Assembly (NCBI GenBank): GCA_002344345.1
Contig: DDTL01000191.1
Location: 1-45,011 of the forward strand
Direction: 5' to 3'
Length of the DNA: 45,011 nt
Source: Saprospiraceae bacterium UBA2365
GTDB lineage: Bacteria > Bacteroidota > Bacteroidia > Chitinophagales > Saprospiraceae
Shown here one piece after another: positions 24,767-34,560 of the stretch. The position numbers and the translations under genes were made by a program. The notes under the pieces are model-generated. The model did no database searches. It worked only from the letters and a program-made list of their open reading frames with translations, and was not told the DNA's origin. Position 1 is the first letter of the stretch; each line of letters begins with the position of its first letter.

Positions 24767-27445
24767 ATGGAAGAAAATAAACTACAGCATTCAGATGCAC
24801 TAAAGGAAACAGAAAACAAAGAGTGGCTGGAATCCCTGCAATATGTGCTTGAAACACAGGGACCTGAAAGGGTGAAAGAACTACTGGCTACCCTGGATAT
24901 CTACGCACATCGTTCAGGAGTGGATCTGCCATTTACTGCCAATACACCCTATATCAACACCATTCCGGTAGAGGAACAACCCACTTATCCGGGTGCCAGA
25001 GAAACCGAGCAAAGACTCAAAAGTATCATCAGGTGGAATGCCATGGCCATGGTGGTCAGGGCAAATAAGGAAAGCAATGGCATCGGTGGACATATTTCTA
25101 CCTATGCTTCAGCAGCTACTTTATACGAAGTCGGATTCAATCATTTTTTTAAGGGTAAGGATAATAACAAGCCCGGCGATGCGATCTATTTCCAGGGGCA
25201 CTCTTCTCCCGGTATCTATGCCCGGGCTTTCCTCGAAGGACGCCTGACCCAGGAGCAATTGATCAATTTCAGAAGAGAATTAAAGCCCGGTGGTGGATTG
25301 TCGTCTTACCCACATCCGTATCTGATGCCTGACTTCTGGGAGTTTCCTACCGTTTCTATGGGACTGGGCCCGATTATGGCGATCTACCAGGCCAGGTTTA
25401 AAAGGTACCTGATGGACAGAGGACTTCTGGAACCAAATGACACCAAAGTCTGGGCATTCCTGGGCGATGGTGAAACGGACGAACCGGAAGCATTGGGCGC
25501 CATCTCATTGGCTGCAAGAGAAAAACTGGACAACCTGATCTTTGTCATCAATTGCAATCTGCAGCGTCTGGATGGTCCTGTGAGAGGCAATAGTAAAGTC
25601 ATTCAGGAACTCGAAACCAACTTCCGCGGTGCAGGTTGGAATGTCATCAAGGTGGTCTGGGGCAGCACCTGGGATTCACTGTTGGAAAAAGACAAGTCCG
25701 GGAAACTGATCAAACGAATGGGAGAATTCGTAGATGGTGAGTACCAAAAAACTTCTGTTGAACCCGGTGCGTATGGCAGAGAACACTTCTTTGGTAAATA
25801 TGCCGAAACTGCCAAACTGGTTGAAAACCTGTCTGATGAACAGCTCGAACAACTCAAACGCGGAGGACACGATCCACTGAAAGTATACGCTGCCTATCAT
25901 AAAGCAGTCAATCATAAAGGTCAGCCAACCGTTATACTGGCAAAAACCGTTAAGGGTTATGGTCTCGGAGAAGCCGGCGAAGGTCGTAATATGACCCATG
26001 GACAAAAGAAATTGAATGAATTCGAACTGAGACAATTCAGAACCCGTTTTGGAATTCCGGTTCCGGATACGGACATTGCTCAGGCACCATTTTACAAACC
26101 TGCTGAAGATAGTCCGATCATCAAATATATGAAAGAGCGCAGGCAGGCTTTGGGCGGATATATACCGCGCAGACTGACCAATAATTTGCCGGTAAAAGCG
26201 CCGGCTGACATCGTTTTTGACGAATTTATGGCTGGTACCGAGGGCAGAGACGTATCTACAACGATGGTTTTTGTAAGAATTTTAGCCAAATTGCTCAAGG
26301 ATAAGGAAATCGGCAAACTGATCGTTCCCATCGTTCCTGATGAAGCCAGAACTTTCGGAATGGAGGCGTTGTTCAGACAGGTTGGGATCTATTCTCATGT
26401 GGGACAGCTTTATGAGCCGGTGGATTCAGACAACCTTTTGTACTACAAGGAAGCCAAAAACGGGCAAATACTCGAAGAAGGCATTACGGAAGCCGGTTCA
26501 ATGTCTTCCTTTATAGCTGCCGGAACAGCTTACGCCACACACGGCATAAATACCATACCGTTTTTTGTGTATTATTCCATGTTCGGCATGCAGAGGATCG
26601 GAGACCTCGTCTGGGCTGCAGCTGACATGAAATCCAAAGGCTTTATGATCGGCGCTACATCCGGAAGGACTACACTGGCTGGTGAAGGTTTACAGCATCA
26701 GGATGGCCAAAGCCATGTTTTGGCTTATGGTGTACCGAATTTAAAATGCTATGATCCTACATTCGCCTATGAACTGTCAGTGATCATACAGGATGGACTC
26801 GAAAGAATGTACGAAAAACAGGAAAATTGTTTTTATTACATCACCGTGATGAATGAAAATTATATTCAGCCGCAAATGCCGAAAGAGGTGACAAAGGAAG
26901 GTATATTAAACGGGATGTATAAATTCAGGACTTCTAAAAAAAGGTCACAGGCAAAAGCACACCTGATGGGTAGCGGCGCCATACTGAATGAAGCGATCAA
27001 GGCTGCTGAAATCCTGGAATCGGACTATGGTGTTTCTGCAGATGTATGGAGCGTAACCAGTTATAAAGAGTTGCATCTGGATGCTACGGAAACGGAAAGG
27101 TGGAACATGCTCAACCCTGATAAAAAAGCCAGATCACCGTTTATCGAAAGAGTTACAAAGGGTGAAGCAGGTGTTTTTATTTCCGCAACTGATTATCTTC
27201 AGATCCTGGGAGATTCTATTTCCAAATGGCTTCCCGGATCGCTGCATTCTCTTGGAACTTTTGGCTTCGGCAGGAGCGAAACAAGAGAAAGTCTGCGCGA
27301 CTTTTTTGAAGTGGATGCCAGACATATTGCCTATGCAGCACTTTTTTCTCTGGCTAAAGATGGAAAAATCTCAAAAGAGGTGCTTAAAAAAGCGAAGAAA
27401 CAACTGGAGATCAACGCAGACAAACCAAATCCTTTTAAATCTTAA
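24767..27445 (+). CDS. aceE: Pyruvate dehydrogenase E1, homodimeric type
   Basis: 892 aa, close to the E. coli enzyme in length. It decarboxylates pyruvate with thiamine diphosphate and passes the acetyl group to the lipoyl arm of E2. The thiamine motif GDGETDEPEA begins at residue 233 and closes with NCNLQRLDGPV near 262. HISTYASAATLYEVGFNHFF and YFQGHSSPGIYAR (about 109-153) are typical of the single-chain AceE family, distinct from alpha2beta2 E1. The downstream genes encode E2 and E3, giving a complete complex. The ATG at 24767 is supported by the acidic N-terminal helix normal for E1. Confidence 0.97.
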   Translation: MEENKLQHSDALKETENKEWLESLQYVLETQGPERVKELLATLDIYAHRSGVDLPFTANTPYINTIPVEEQPTYPGARETEQRLKSIIRWNAMAMVVRANKESNGIGGHISTYASAATLYEVGFNHFFKGKDNNKPGDAIYFQGHSSPGIYARAFLEGRLTQEQLINFRRELKPGGGLSSYPHPYLMPDFWEFPTVSMGLGPIMAIYQARFKRYLMDRGLLEPNDTKVWAFLGDGETDEPEALGAISLAAREKLDNLIFVINCNLQRLDGPVRGNSKVIQELETNFRGAGWNVIKVVWGSTWDSLLEKDKSGKLIKRMGEFVDGEYQKTSVEPGAYGREHFFGKYAETAKLVENLSDEQLEQLKRGGHDPLKVYAAYHKAVNHKGQPTVILAKTVKGYGLGEAGEGRNMTHGQKKLNEFELRQFRTRFGIPVPDTDIAQAPFYKPAEDSPIIKYMKERRQALGGYIPRRLTNNLPVKAPADIVFDEFMAGTEGRDVSTTMVFVRILAKLLKDKEIGKLIVPIVPDEARTFGMEALFRQVGIYSHVGQLYEPVDSDNLLYYKEAKNGQILEEGITEAGSMSSFIAAGTAYATHGINTIPFFVYYSMFGMQRIGDLVWAAADMKSKGFMIGATSGRTTLAGEGLQHQDGQSHVLAYGVPNLKCYDPTFAYELSVIIQDGLERMYEKQENCFYYITVMNENYIQPQMPKEVTKEGILNGMYKFRTSKKRSQAKAHLMGSGAILNEAIKAAEILESDYGVSADVWSVTSYKELHLDATETERWNMLNPDKKARSPFIERVTKGEAGVFISATDYLQILGDSISKWLPGSLHSLGTFGFGRSETRESLRDFFEVDARHIAYAALFSLAKDGKISKEVLKKAKKQLEINADKPNPFKS

Positions 27446-27457
27446 TGCGTCGTTAAT

Positions 27458-29119
27458 ATGATTGTCGATATAAAATTGCCCGAATTGGGAGAAAATATAA
27501 CGCAGGCTCAGGTGACCACCGTGATGGTCAGGGAAGGGGACAGCGTTTCAAAAGACCAGATCATCGTTGAGATCGAAACCGATAAAGCTGTAATAGAGGT
27601 ACCATCTGAAGTGGATGGGATCGTAAAAAAAGTTTTCATTTCGGAAGGCGAAAAGGTTAATATAGGGGCAACTATGATCTCTGTGGAAACCAGCCAAAAA
27701 ATAGCTACATCGGATGAAAAAGCCGTTGGAAAGCACCAAAATACTGCTGAATCTACGGTGATGGATGCTGAATCTAAGGTGGAATCTGTCACAGCTTCCA
27801 TTCCGGAAGGAAAAACAACAATTATGGAAATGACCATCCCGTTTTTGGGAGAAGGTATTGAGAAAGCTCAGATCACCCAGGTTTTTGTGGCCAACGGACA
27901 AACAGTGAAGGTTGACCAGGCCATCCTTGAGATGGAAACCGATAAAGCTACCCTTGAATTGCCGACCGAATATGGAGGTGTAGTGAAGGAAATCAGGATC
28001 AAACAAGGTGATTTTGCCAAAGTCGGACAGGTCTATATGTTGCTGGAAACTACTGAATCAAAAAGGATGGATGAAATTCCGGTACTTGAACCAAAGTCAG
28101 CAGACGTTGAAAAGGCTGAAATACCGGTTTTCGAAGCTGTGAAGGCTCATGATCCTAACATGCAGGTTCTTCTTTCGCATACCCATTTAAATCCGGGAAA
28201 AATCGCACCGGCTGCACCTGGTGTTCGTGGTTTTGCCAGACAGATCGGTGTGAATATCCAAGAAGTTCCTGGTTCAGGGCCAGGGGGTCGTATATCCATG
28301 GATGATGTCAAAGCATGGTCAAAAGCCTTGCATGAAAATTATAAGCAAAAACCGGCACAATCCGGATTTTCGTCTGGTATTGTTTCCGAACCATTGCCTG
28401 ATTTCAGCAAATGGGGCGAGATCCGGATTGAAGAGATGAGCAATATCAGAAGGAAAACCGCGGATCACCTCAGCTATGCATGGGCGACTGTTCCACAGGT
28501 GACGCAGTTTGATAAAGCCGATATCACCAGACTGGAAGAAACCAGGAAAAAGTTTTCCTCAGAATCAGAAAAATCAGGCGCAGGTAAACTGACCGTTACA
28601 GCCATTTTGCTGAAGATCATTGCCATTGCATTGAAAAAATTTCCCCAATTCAATGCAAGTATAGATATGGAAAACAAACGTGTCATTTACAAATCATATT
28701 TCAACATCGGTGTGGCAGTAGATACAGACCGCGGGCTGATCGTTCCTGTGATCAGAGACGTGGATAAGAAAAGCATTTTTGAACTTTCTGCTGAATTGAA
28801 TGAGATCGCTGTAAAAGCACGCAACAGGAAGATCAGTCTGGAGGAAATGCAGGGAGGAAATTTCACCATCAGCAATCTGGGAGGATTGGGTGGAACTGCC
28901 TTCACGCCCATAGTGAATACACCGGAAGTTGCTATTTTAGGCGTGTCAAGGGCTGCATTTGAGCCGGTTGTTGAAAACGGACAATTTGTCCCGCGTATGA
29001 TGTTGCCGCTTTCTATGAGCTATGATCACCGTATCATAGACGGTGCTGATGCGGTCAGATTTACAAGGTGGATCTGTTCAGCGCTTGAAGACCCCATGGT
29101 GATCGCCATGCATAATTAA
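27458..29119 (+). CDS. aceF: Pyruvate dehydrogenase E2, dihydrolipoamide acetyltransferase
   Basis: 553 aa. Two lipoyl domains (1-78 and 122-198) carry the modified lysines in ETDKA motifs at K43 and K163. A peripheral-subunit-binding domain (about 248-290, RGFARQIGVNIQEVPGSGPG) follows a flexible linker. The catalytic domain (about 325-553) ends with SYDHRIIDGADAVRF, where H524 and D528 are the acyl-transfer residues. It moves the acetyl group to CoA and forms the core of the complex. It lies 12 bp after E1 and 21 bp before E3. Confidence 0.96.
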   Translation: MIVDIKLPELGENITQAQVTTVMVREGDSVSKDQIIVEIETDKAVIEVPSEVDGIVKKVFISEGEKVNIGATMISVETSQKIATSDEKAVGKHQNTAESTVMDAESKVESVTASIPEGKTTIMEMTIPFLGEGIEKAQITQVFVANGQTVKVDQAILEMETDKATLELPTEYGGVVKEIRIKQGDFAKVGQVYMLLETTESKRMDEIPVLEPKSADVEKAEIPVFEAVKAHDPNMQVLLSHTHLNPGKIAPAAPGVRGFARQIGVNIQEVPGSGPGGRISMDDVKAWSKALHENYKQKPAQSGFSSGIVSEPLPDFSKWGEIRIEEMSNIRRKTADHLSYAWATVPQVTQFDKADITRLEETRKKFSSESEKSGAGKLTVTAILLKIIAIALKKFPQFNASIDMENKRVIYKSYFNIGVAVDTDRGLIVPVIRDVDKKSIFELSAELNEIAVKARNRKISLEEMQGGNFTISNLGGLGGTAFTPIVNTPEVAILGVSRAAFEPVVENGQFVPRMMLPLSMSYDHRIIDGADAVRFTRWICSALEDPMVIAMHN

Positions 29120-29140
29120 TCAACAAAAGTTAGGCTTAAA

Positions 29141-30550
29141 ATGTCAGATAATAAACAATTAGTGGTGATCGGTGCCGGTCCCGGAGGATATACAGCTGCT
29201 TTTCTCGCTGCGGACAAGGGATTTGAGGTTACCTTGATCGAAAAAAGGCTCAATCCCGGCGGTGTTTGCCTGTATGAAGGATGTATTCCTTCCAAGGCTT
29301 TGTTGCACGTGGCTAAATTGCTCGAAGAGGCTAAACACGCTAATGACTGGGGAATTTCATTTGGAAAACCCACCATAGATCTTGATAAATTAAGGAGTTT
29401 TAAAGATTCCGTCATAGGAAAATTAACTTCGGGAACAGGGCAGCTTGTCAAACAAAGGAAGATCAATTACATTCAGGGTACTGCCAGTTTTGAAGGAGAT
29501 CATACCTTGTCAGTTACTAAAACAGGTGGTTCGGTTGAAAAATTGAGTTATTCAAAGGTGATCCTGGCGACCGGATCAGAAGTTGTGAGAATTCCGGGGC
29601 TATGGTTGGAATCTGATAGGATGATCGACTCTGCCGGAGCTTTGGAACTTAGGGACATTCCTGAAAAAATGCTCGTCATTGGCGGTGGCATCATAGGTCT
29701 TGAAATGGCAAATGTATACAGCGCTTTGGGCACAAAAGTAAGTGTGGTGGAGATGATGCCCCAATTGATCCCCGGTGCAGACAGCGACCTGATCAATGTA
29801 TTGACCAGAAGCATTAAACCGCGATTGGACAAAATCATGCTCGAAACCAGCGTTCAGCAGATCACAGAAACCGAAAAAGGTCTGAAAGTAGTTTTTGCCG
29901 GCAAAAAACAAGGTGAAGACGTGTATGATAAAGTATTGATGGCGGTTGGAAGACGGCCTGTGACAAAAGGACTTGGCCTTGAAAATACGAAGGTACAGAT
30001 TGATGAGCGTGGCTTTGTGAAAGTCAATCGGGCTATGCAAACGGATGATCCCGACATTTTTGCCATCGGAGACATTGTAGGAAATCCGATGCTTGCCCAT
30101 AAAGCTTCTGCTGAAGCGAAAGTGGCGGTTCAGGTTATTTCAGGTAAAAAAGCTGCTTTTGAACCCGCGGGTATTCCATCTGTGGTTTATTCAGATCCGG
30201 AAGTTGCCTGGGTTGGGCTGACCGAACAATATTCGGCAGAAAATGGAATTGAAGTGGAAGTACAGAAGTTTCCCTGGGTTGCCAGTGGAAGGGCTGTATC
30301 CATGGACAGAAAAGATGGAGTGACTAAGGTTTTAGCTGATCCGTCCACTAAAAGGATCCTTGGCGTGGGCATTACCGGCCCGGGGGCTGGTGAAATGATT
30401 GCTGAAGCCACTTTGGCCATCGAAATGGCTGCTACGGTAGATGATCTTTCCATGACGATCCATGCGCATCCAACCCTATCAGAGACAGTGATGGAAACAG
30501 CAGAAATGTTTCACGGAGAAAGCACACACATTTTTAAACCTAAGGCTTGA
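29141..30550 (+). CDS. lpdA: Dihydrolipoyl dehydrogenase (E3)
   Basis: 469 aa. The FAD site is VVIGAGPGGYTAAFLA, the redox disulfide is C43-C48 (GGVCLYEGCIPSK), the NAD site is LVIGGGIIGLEMA (about 180), and the catalytic pair is H443 and E448 (HPTLSE). It reoxidises the dihydrolipoyl arm of E2 with NAD. It is the third gene of the PDH operon; it may also serve 2-oxoglutarate dehydrogenase if no other lpd exists. Confidence 0.97.
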   Translation: MSDNKQLVVIGAGPGGYTAAFLAADKGFEVTLIEKRLNPGGVCLYEGCIPSKALLHVAKLLEEAKHANDWGISFGKPTIDLDKLRSFKDSVIGKLTSGTGQLVKQRKINYIQGTASFEGDHTLSVTKTGGSVEKLSYSKVILATGSEVVRIPGLWLESDRMIDSAGALELRDIPEKMLVIGGGIIGLEMANVYSALGTKVSVVEMMPQLIPGADSDLINVLTRSIKPRLDKIMLETSVQQITETEKGLKVVFAGKKQGEDVYDKVLMAVGRRPVTKGLGLENTKVQIDERGFVKVNRAMQTDDPDIFAIGDIVGNPMLAHKASAEAKVAVQVISGKKAAFEPAGIPSVVYSDPEVAWVGLTEQYSAENGIEVEVQKFPWVASGRAVSMDRKDGVTKVLADPSTKRILGVGITGPGAGEMIAEATLAIEMAATVDDLSMTIHAHPTLSETVMETAEMFHGESTHIFKPKA

Positions 30551-30654
30551 GTTGTTTTTGAATCAAAATAAAAAGTCCGTTGAAATAATTCAGGGGACGT
30601 ATTCAGCCAATTCGGGTTCATTTTCTGATAACTTTTCAGAAATTTAAATGAATT

Positions 30655-30694
30655 GTGCCAATTGTTTTTCATGAATTGGTATAAAATTTGGCAC
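30655..30694 (+). promoter_or_regulatory. Overlapping inverted repeats before the transporter gene
   Basis: GTGCCAATT (30655-30663) can pair either with AATTGG (30674-30679) or, with one bulge, with AATTTGGCAC (30685-30694). The two pairings exclude each other. It lies about 45-80 bp before the ATG and could be an operator or a leader structure. Confidence 0.3.
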
Positions 30695-30736
30695 ATCCAG
30701 GAATAATATTCCAACTTTGCAATTAAATCGTTTGGA

Positions 30737-32368
30737 ATGGTAGAATCTCTGATCAATAATCCTATATTGCTGCTCTTTCTGGTGATAGCCATAGGTTATT
30801 GGATTGGGACCATCAGGATATTGGGAACCAATCTGGGCGTATCTGCTGTTTTGTTTGTCGGATTGATCTTTGGCGGCATTTCTCCCGATTTGAAAATACA
30901 CGAGATCATCATTTTTCTCGGGTTGACCATATTTGTTTACTCCATTGGATTAAGCAGCGCTCCGAGTTTTTTCAGCACCATTCGCCAAAGGGGAGCCAAT
31001 GATATTTACCTGATCATCGGTATGGCTATTGTCCCTGCGCTGATCAGCCTGGGTTTAGCTTATGTTTTCAATTTCAGCAATGTCATCATGAGCAGCGTTT
31101 TCGCGGGTAGCAGCACCAACACGCCGGCGCTCGCCAGCGTTCTGGATGCGATCAACAATTCTGCCGGAACAATGGATGCCATCAAATCCTTAAGTAACAG
31201 TGCAGTGGTGGGCTATTCGCTCACCTATCCGATGGGTATCATCGGAGTGATGCTGTCGCTGGCACTTTTCACCAGGATTTTGAAGATCGACTTCCGGGCT
31301 GAGGAGAAGGTTCTAAAAAAAGATTACCCGATCAAACAAGAGATCGTTAATGTTACCATACTCATTACCAACCCGGAAATCGGGGGTATGACAATCAGGG
31401 ATATCAAGAAAAAACACAACTGGAAAGTCGTATTCGGACGATACAGAAGGAGGGACAAGGTTGAACTGAGCACCTGGGATACCAGTTTTGAGCAAGGGGA
31501 TAAAATCGTTGTGGTAGGCGATAAGGATGTCATCGATGAAGTGATCATGACTTTGGGAGAGTTGAACGAAGACAATATTGAAATAGCACAGAGCGAATAT
31601 GTCAACAAACGAATATTTGTTACCAATCCGGATATTGCAGGTGAAAAGCTGGTTTCACTCAATTTGTACGAGCGGTTTTCAGCCATCATACTCAGGATCA
31701 GAAGAGGCGATATGGATTTGTTGGCCACAAACAACACCAGACTTGAGTTGGGCGATCAGGTGCTGTTCATTTCCCGTCGCCGGGATATTGATAAGATTTC
31801 GGAGTTGTTTGGAGACTCTTTTGAGGCGTTGGGAAAGGTCAATTTGCTTTCCTTCGGACTTGGAATGGCGATTGGATTGCTGTTGGGTATGGTAACCATT
31901 ACCTTGCCGGGCGATATATCCGTCAAACTCGGGATGGCGGGTGGTCCCATCATTGTTGCCCTGATCCTGGGCGCATTGAGAAGGACCGGACCGATCGTAT
32001 GGACTTTACCTCATAGTGCAAACACCACCTTAAGGCAAATCGGATTGATCTTATTGCTTGCAGGTATCGGGATCAACTCCGGTCATACTTTTTTTCAGAT
32101 GTTGATGAGCGGAGAAGGATATTTCATTTTGCTTGCCGGTTTCATCATCAGTTTTGTTACGGCCGCACTGTTTCTGATCATTGGTTACCGGTTGATGAAG
32201 ATCCCGTATAGCATCCTTGTGGGCATGGTTGCCCAACATCCGGCCATTCTTGACATGAGCATTGAAAAAATCGGCAACAAATTGCCTGTAGTCGGATATT
32301 TACTGGCGCTTCCGATCTCTCTGATCTTTAAAATTATCCTGGCACAGGTTCTATTCAACCTGATGTAG
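30737..32368 (+). CDS. AspT/YidE-type putative transporter with two RCK_C domains
   Basis: 543 aa. Membrane helices at about 5-165 form the first half, and another five or six helices at about 370-543 form the second half, with GSSTNTPALASVLD near residue 128 mirrored by GMVAQHPAILDMS near 495. Between them are two TrkA_C/RCK_C ligand-binding domains (about 205-280 and 290-360; LSTWDTSFEQGDKIVVVGDK and LELGDQVLFISRR). This is the layout of the aspartate:alanine exchanger/YidE family. Substrate is unknown. It converges with obgE, with an 11-bp gap. Confidence 0.88.
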   Translation: MVESLINNPILLLFLVIAIGYWIGTIRILGTNLGVSAVLFVGLIFGGISPDLKIHEIIIFLGLTIFVYSIGLSSAPSFFSTIRQRGANDIYLIIGMAIVPALISLGLAYVFNFSNVIMSSVFAGSSTNTPALASVLDAINNSAGTMDAIKSLSNSAVVGYSLTYPMGIIGVMLSLALFTRILKIDFRAEEKVLKKDYPIKQEIVNVTILITNPEIGGMTIRDIKKKHNWKVVFGRYRRRDKVELSTWDTSFEQGDKIVVVGDKDVIDEVIMTLGELNEDNIEIAQSEYVNKRIFVTNPDIAGEKLVSLNLYERFSAIILRIRRGDMDLLATNNTRLELGDQVLFISRRRDIDKISELFGDSFEALGKVNLLSFGLGMAIGLLLGMVTITLPGDISVKLGMAGGPIIVALILGALRRTGPIVWTLPHSANTTLRQIGLILLLAGIGINSGHTFFQMLMSGEGYFILLAGFIISFVTAALFLIIGYRLMKIPYSILVGMVAQHPAILDMSIEKIGNKLPVVGYLLALPISLIFKIILAQVLFNLM

Positions 32369-32379
32369 AGTGTTACCGA

Positions 32380-33375
32380 TCAACTGTTCAGCATATTCCA
32401 TAGTGCATCCTTGAGTTCAGTCAGCCCTTTGCCGGAAACAGCAGAGAAAAATACATATTGAATTCCGCCAAAATCGAATTCCCTGCTGAGCAATTCCATC
32501 ATTTCGTCGTCTACCAGGTCAGTTTTGGAGATGCCGACCAATCGGGGTTTGTCCGTCAACTCAGGATTATACAATTCCAATTCTCTCAATAACACCTTGT
32601 ATTCCTTATTGATATCTTCTGCTTCCACAGAGATGATAAACAGCAACACTGAATTTCGTTCGATGTGTTTGAGGAATTGTAAGCCTAGTCCCTTCCCCGC
32701 GTGCGCATTTTCAATGATACCCGGGATATCAGCCATAATGAAAGATCTGGAATCACGGTAAGATACGATGCCAAGGTTGGGTGTCAGTGTAGTGAACGGA
32801 TAATTGGCAATTTCAGGTTTTGCAGCGGTGATGGATGACAGCAGGGTAGATTTTCCGGCATTGGGAAATCCTACCAGGCCTACATCGGCCAGTATTTTAA
32901 GTTCAAGGATCCGGTAACCTTCTTCGCCCGGCTCTCCAGGTTGTGCATACTTGGGAGCCTGATTGGTAGCCGATTTAAAATGCGTATTTCCCTGACCGCC
33001 TCTGCCACCTTTCATCATGATTTTGGTTTCACCGTGTTCGGTGACTTCCATCAGGATCTCACCCGTATCGGGATCTTTTACAACGGTGCCGCAAGGAACT
33101 TCCAGGATGACATCTTCGCCAAAAGCGCCACTTGAGTTATTTCCGGAACCGGAAACTCCGTGCTCAGCCTTGATATGTTTTCTGTATTTCAGCGAAAGCA
33201 AAGTCCAGAGTTGGGCATTTGCTTTGAGGATGATATGACCTCCGCGGCCACCATCGCCGCCATCGGGTCCACCTCGGGGATTTTTCTTTTCTCTGAGAAA
33301 ATGTGCAGATCCGGCGCCTCCATTTCCGCTTTCACACCAGATTTTTACATAATCTATAAAGTTCCTTTCTGACAT
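32380..33375 (-). CDS. obgE: GTPase Obg
   Basis: 331 aa from the ATG at 33375 (MSERNFIDYVKIWCESGNG); an upstream in-frame Met at 33414 would place the start before the -7 box and is rejected. The glycine-rich Obg domain (1-160; GGPDGGDGGRGGH) is followed by the G domain with G1 GFPNAGKSTLL, G3 DIPGI and G4 SKTD. It is an essential ribosome-associated GTPase acting in 50S assembly and stress response. No long C-terminal extension is present. Confidence 0.96.
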   Translation of the reverse strand: MSERNFIDYVKIWCESGNGGAGSAHFLREKKNPRGGPDGGDGGRGGHIILKANAQLWTLLSLKYRKHIKAEHGVSGSGNNSSGAFGEDVILEVPCGTVVKDPDTGEILMEVTEHGETKIMMKGGRGGQGNTHFKSATNQAPKYAQPGEPGEEGYRILELKILADVGLVGFPNAGKSTLLSSITAAKPEIANYPFTTLTPNLGIVSYRDSRSFIMADIPGIIENAHAGKGLGLQFLKHIERNSVLLFIISVEAEDINKEYKVLLRELELYNPELTDKPRLVGISKTDLVDDEMMELLSREFDFGGIQYVFFSAVSGKGLTELKDALWNMLNS

Positions 33376-33394
33376 TTTATATACATTAGAGGGA

Positions 33395-33402
33395 CAAAGG
33401 TA
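33395..33402 (-). promoter_or_regulatory. -7 box upstream of obgE
   Basis: TACCTTTG on the minus strand, an exact TAnnTTTG match and identical to the hpt box, 20 nt upstream of the obgE ATG. It also supports the shorter obgE start. No TTG at the right distance. Confidence 0.6.
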
Positions 33403-34383
33403 AGAAAAATACACATCCCTGATCCCTTAATATTAGATGTTTCAGCGCTTTATTCAGGCTTCAATACTTTGGCTGAGCATCCGGATACCTGGAGCAGATG
33501 CTACTGACCAAAGTAAACTGCTTTGTGAACCGATAATCAGCTCACTCATTGCGGGTCAATGAACACACTTAATTGAATTAATTATACAAAACCACATTGC
33601 AGGAAAGGATTTATACTGTTTACGTTCACTGATCACAGTTCACCCTTCAATTTTACAAAATATTCAATGAAATAAAAGGGTGTGCCAAAACGCATATTTG
33701 AAAATTGCACTGAAAAAGATGATGTGAAATGGCCGGATTTTGGAGGGAATATTGTTGGAACATGGAACTATTTTTTGAAGATGATTTGGAGGATGTTGGT
33801 CATAAAGATGGAGGATTGGATAATGATATTTGAACAACCGGTAGTTGAGCATTGGGGCATATCATGCCAAAATGGGGGTATTTGCTTAACAAATCATTAG
33901 TGAAATGGGAAAATGATATTTTTATATTGGGGAAATAAACAAGTTATTACAGCATTGCAGCCCAGCTTTTAAGTATTTTAGTGAAATCAAAAAAGATCAG
34001 TAGTTTTATCCGGGCTTAGGTTGGGCAGAGTGAATGGAATGAGCATGCTTCCGCTTAGGCTTCAGGAAGAAAAAGGAAGATGGTCAACACCGCTGTATAA
34101 CATGCGCTATGAAAACAAGCCTCCTATCGTCGGCTCGTATCATAGCGCGACCGTTAGTCAAAATAAATACTCCCGGACTGCTGAATTTTTTACTCCAAAA
34201 AACCAGGAAAAAATGAACCTGGTACCCCCAAAACATCACATTCACAAACTCCTCCAGCCAATGTCCATCCTCCAATCACAAAACCATCCTTTCCTTACCA
34301 TCACACCCACAGTAAATTGCATATTTGTCGTAATTGTTTTGATTTTTCTCAAAGATCATTTTAAATTTTATGCTATAAAACAT

Positions 34384-34560
34384 GCGTTGTCTGAAGTTTG
34401 CAACTACAGACGGATATCGGATACAATATCCTTTATGAGGTAAGAGTGAACTAAGTTTGAAACTTCTGTACGATCATTTTAGATAGAACTGTAATTGGAT
34501 GGTGTTCAGGCATCGGGGCAGTGGGATAAAAGTCTGAAGTTGGAAACTATAGACAACGGG
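34384..34560 (+). mobile_element. 177-bp palindrome-rich element, copy A
   Basis: It starts GCGTTGTCTGAAGTTTGCAA and ends ...GTCTGAAGTTGG...GACAACGGG; the ends are inverted repeats of about 30 bp. A third internal copy of the GAAGTTTGAAACTTC palindrome sits in the middle. Both ends of this copy carry point changes (CAACTACAGA, AAACTATAGA), so it is the most decayed of three. About 45 bp of left flank is shared with copy C. Confidence 0.8.

Noticed and set aside
33682..33900. 72-aa open frame in the gene desert
   Set aside because: Tryptophan/methionine-rich composition arises from GGAGGAT-type purine repeats; no start context and no domain.
34021..34443. 140-aa open frame in the gene desert
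   Set aside because: It runs into a 177-bp element, has low-complexity composition and no recognisable start or domain.
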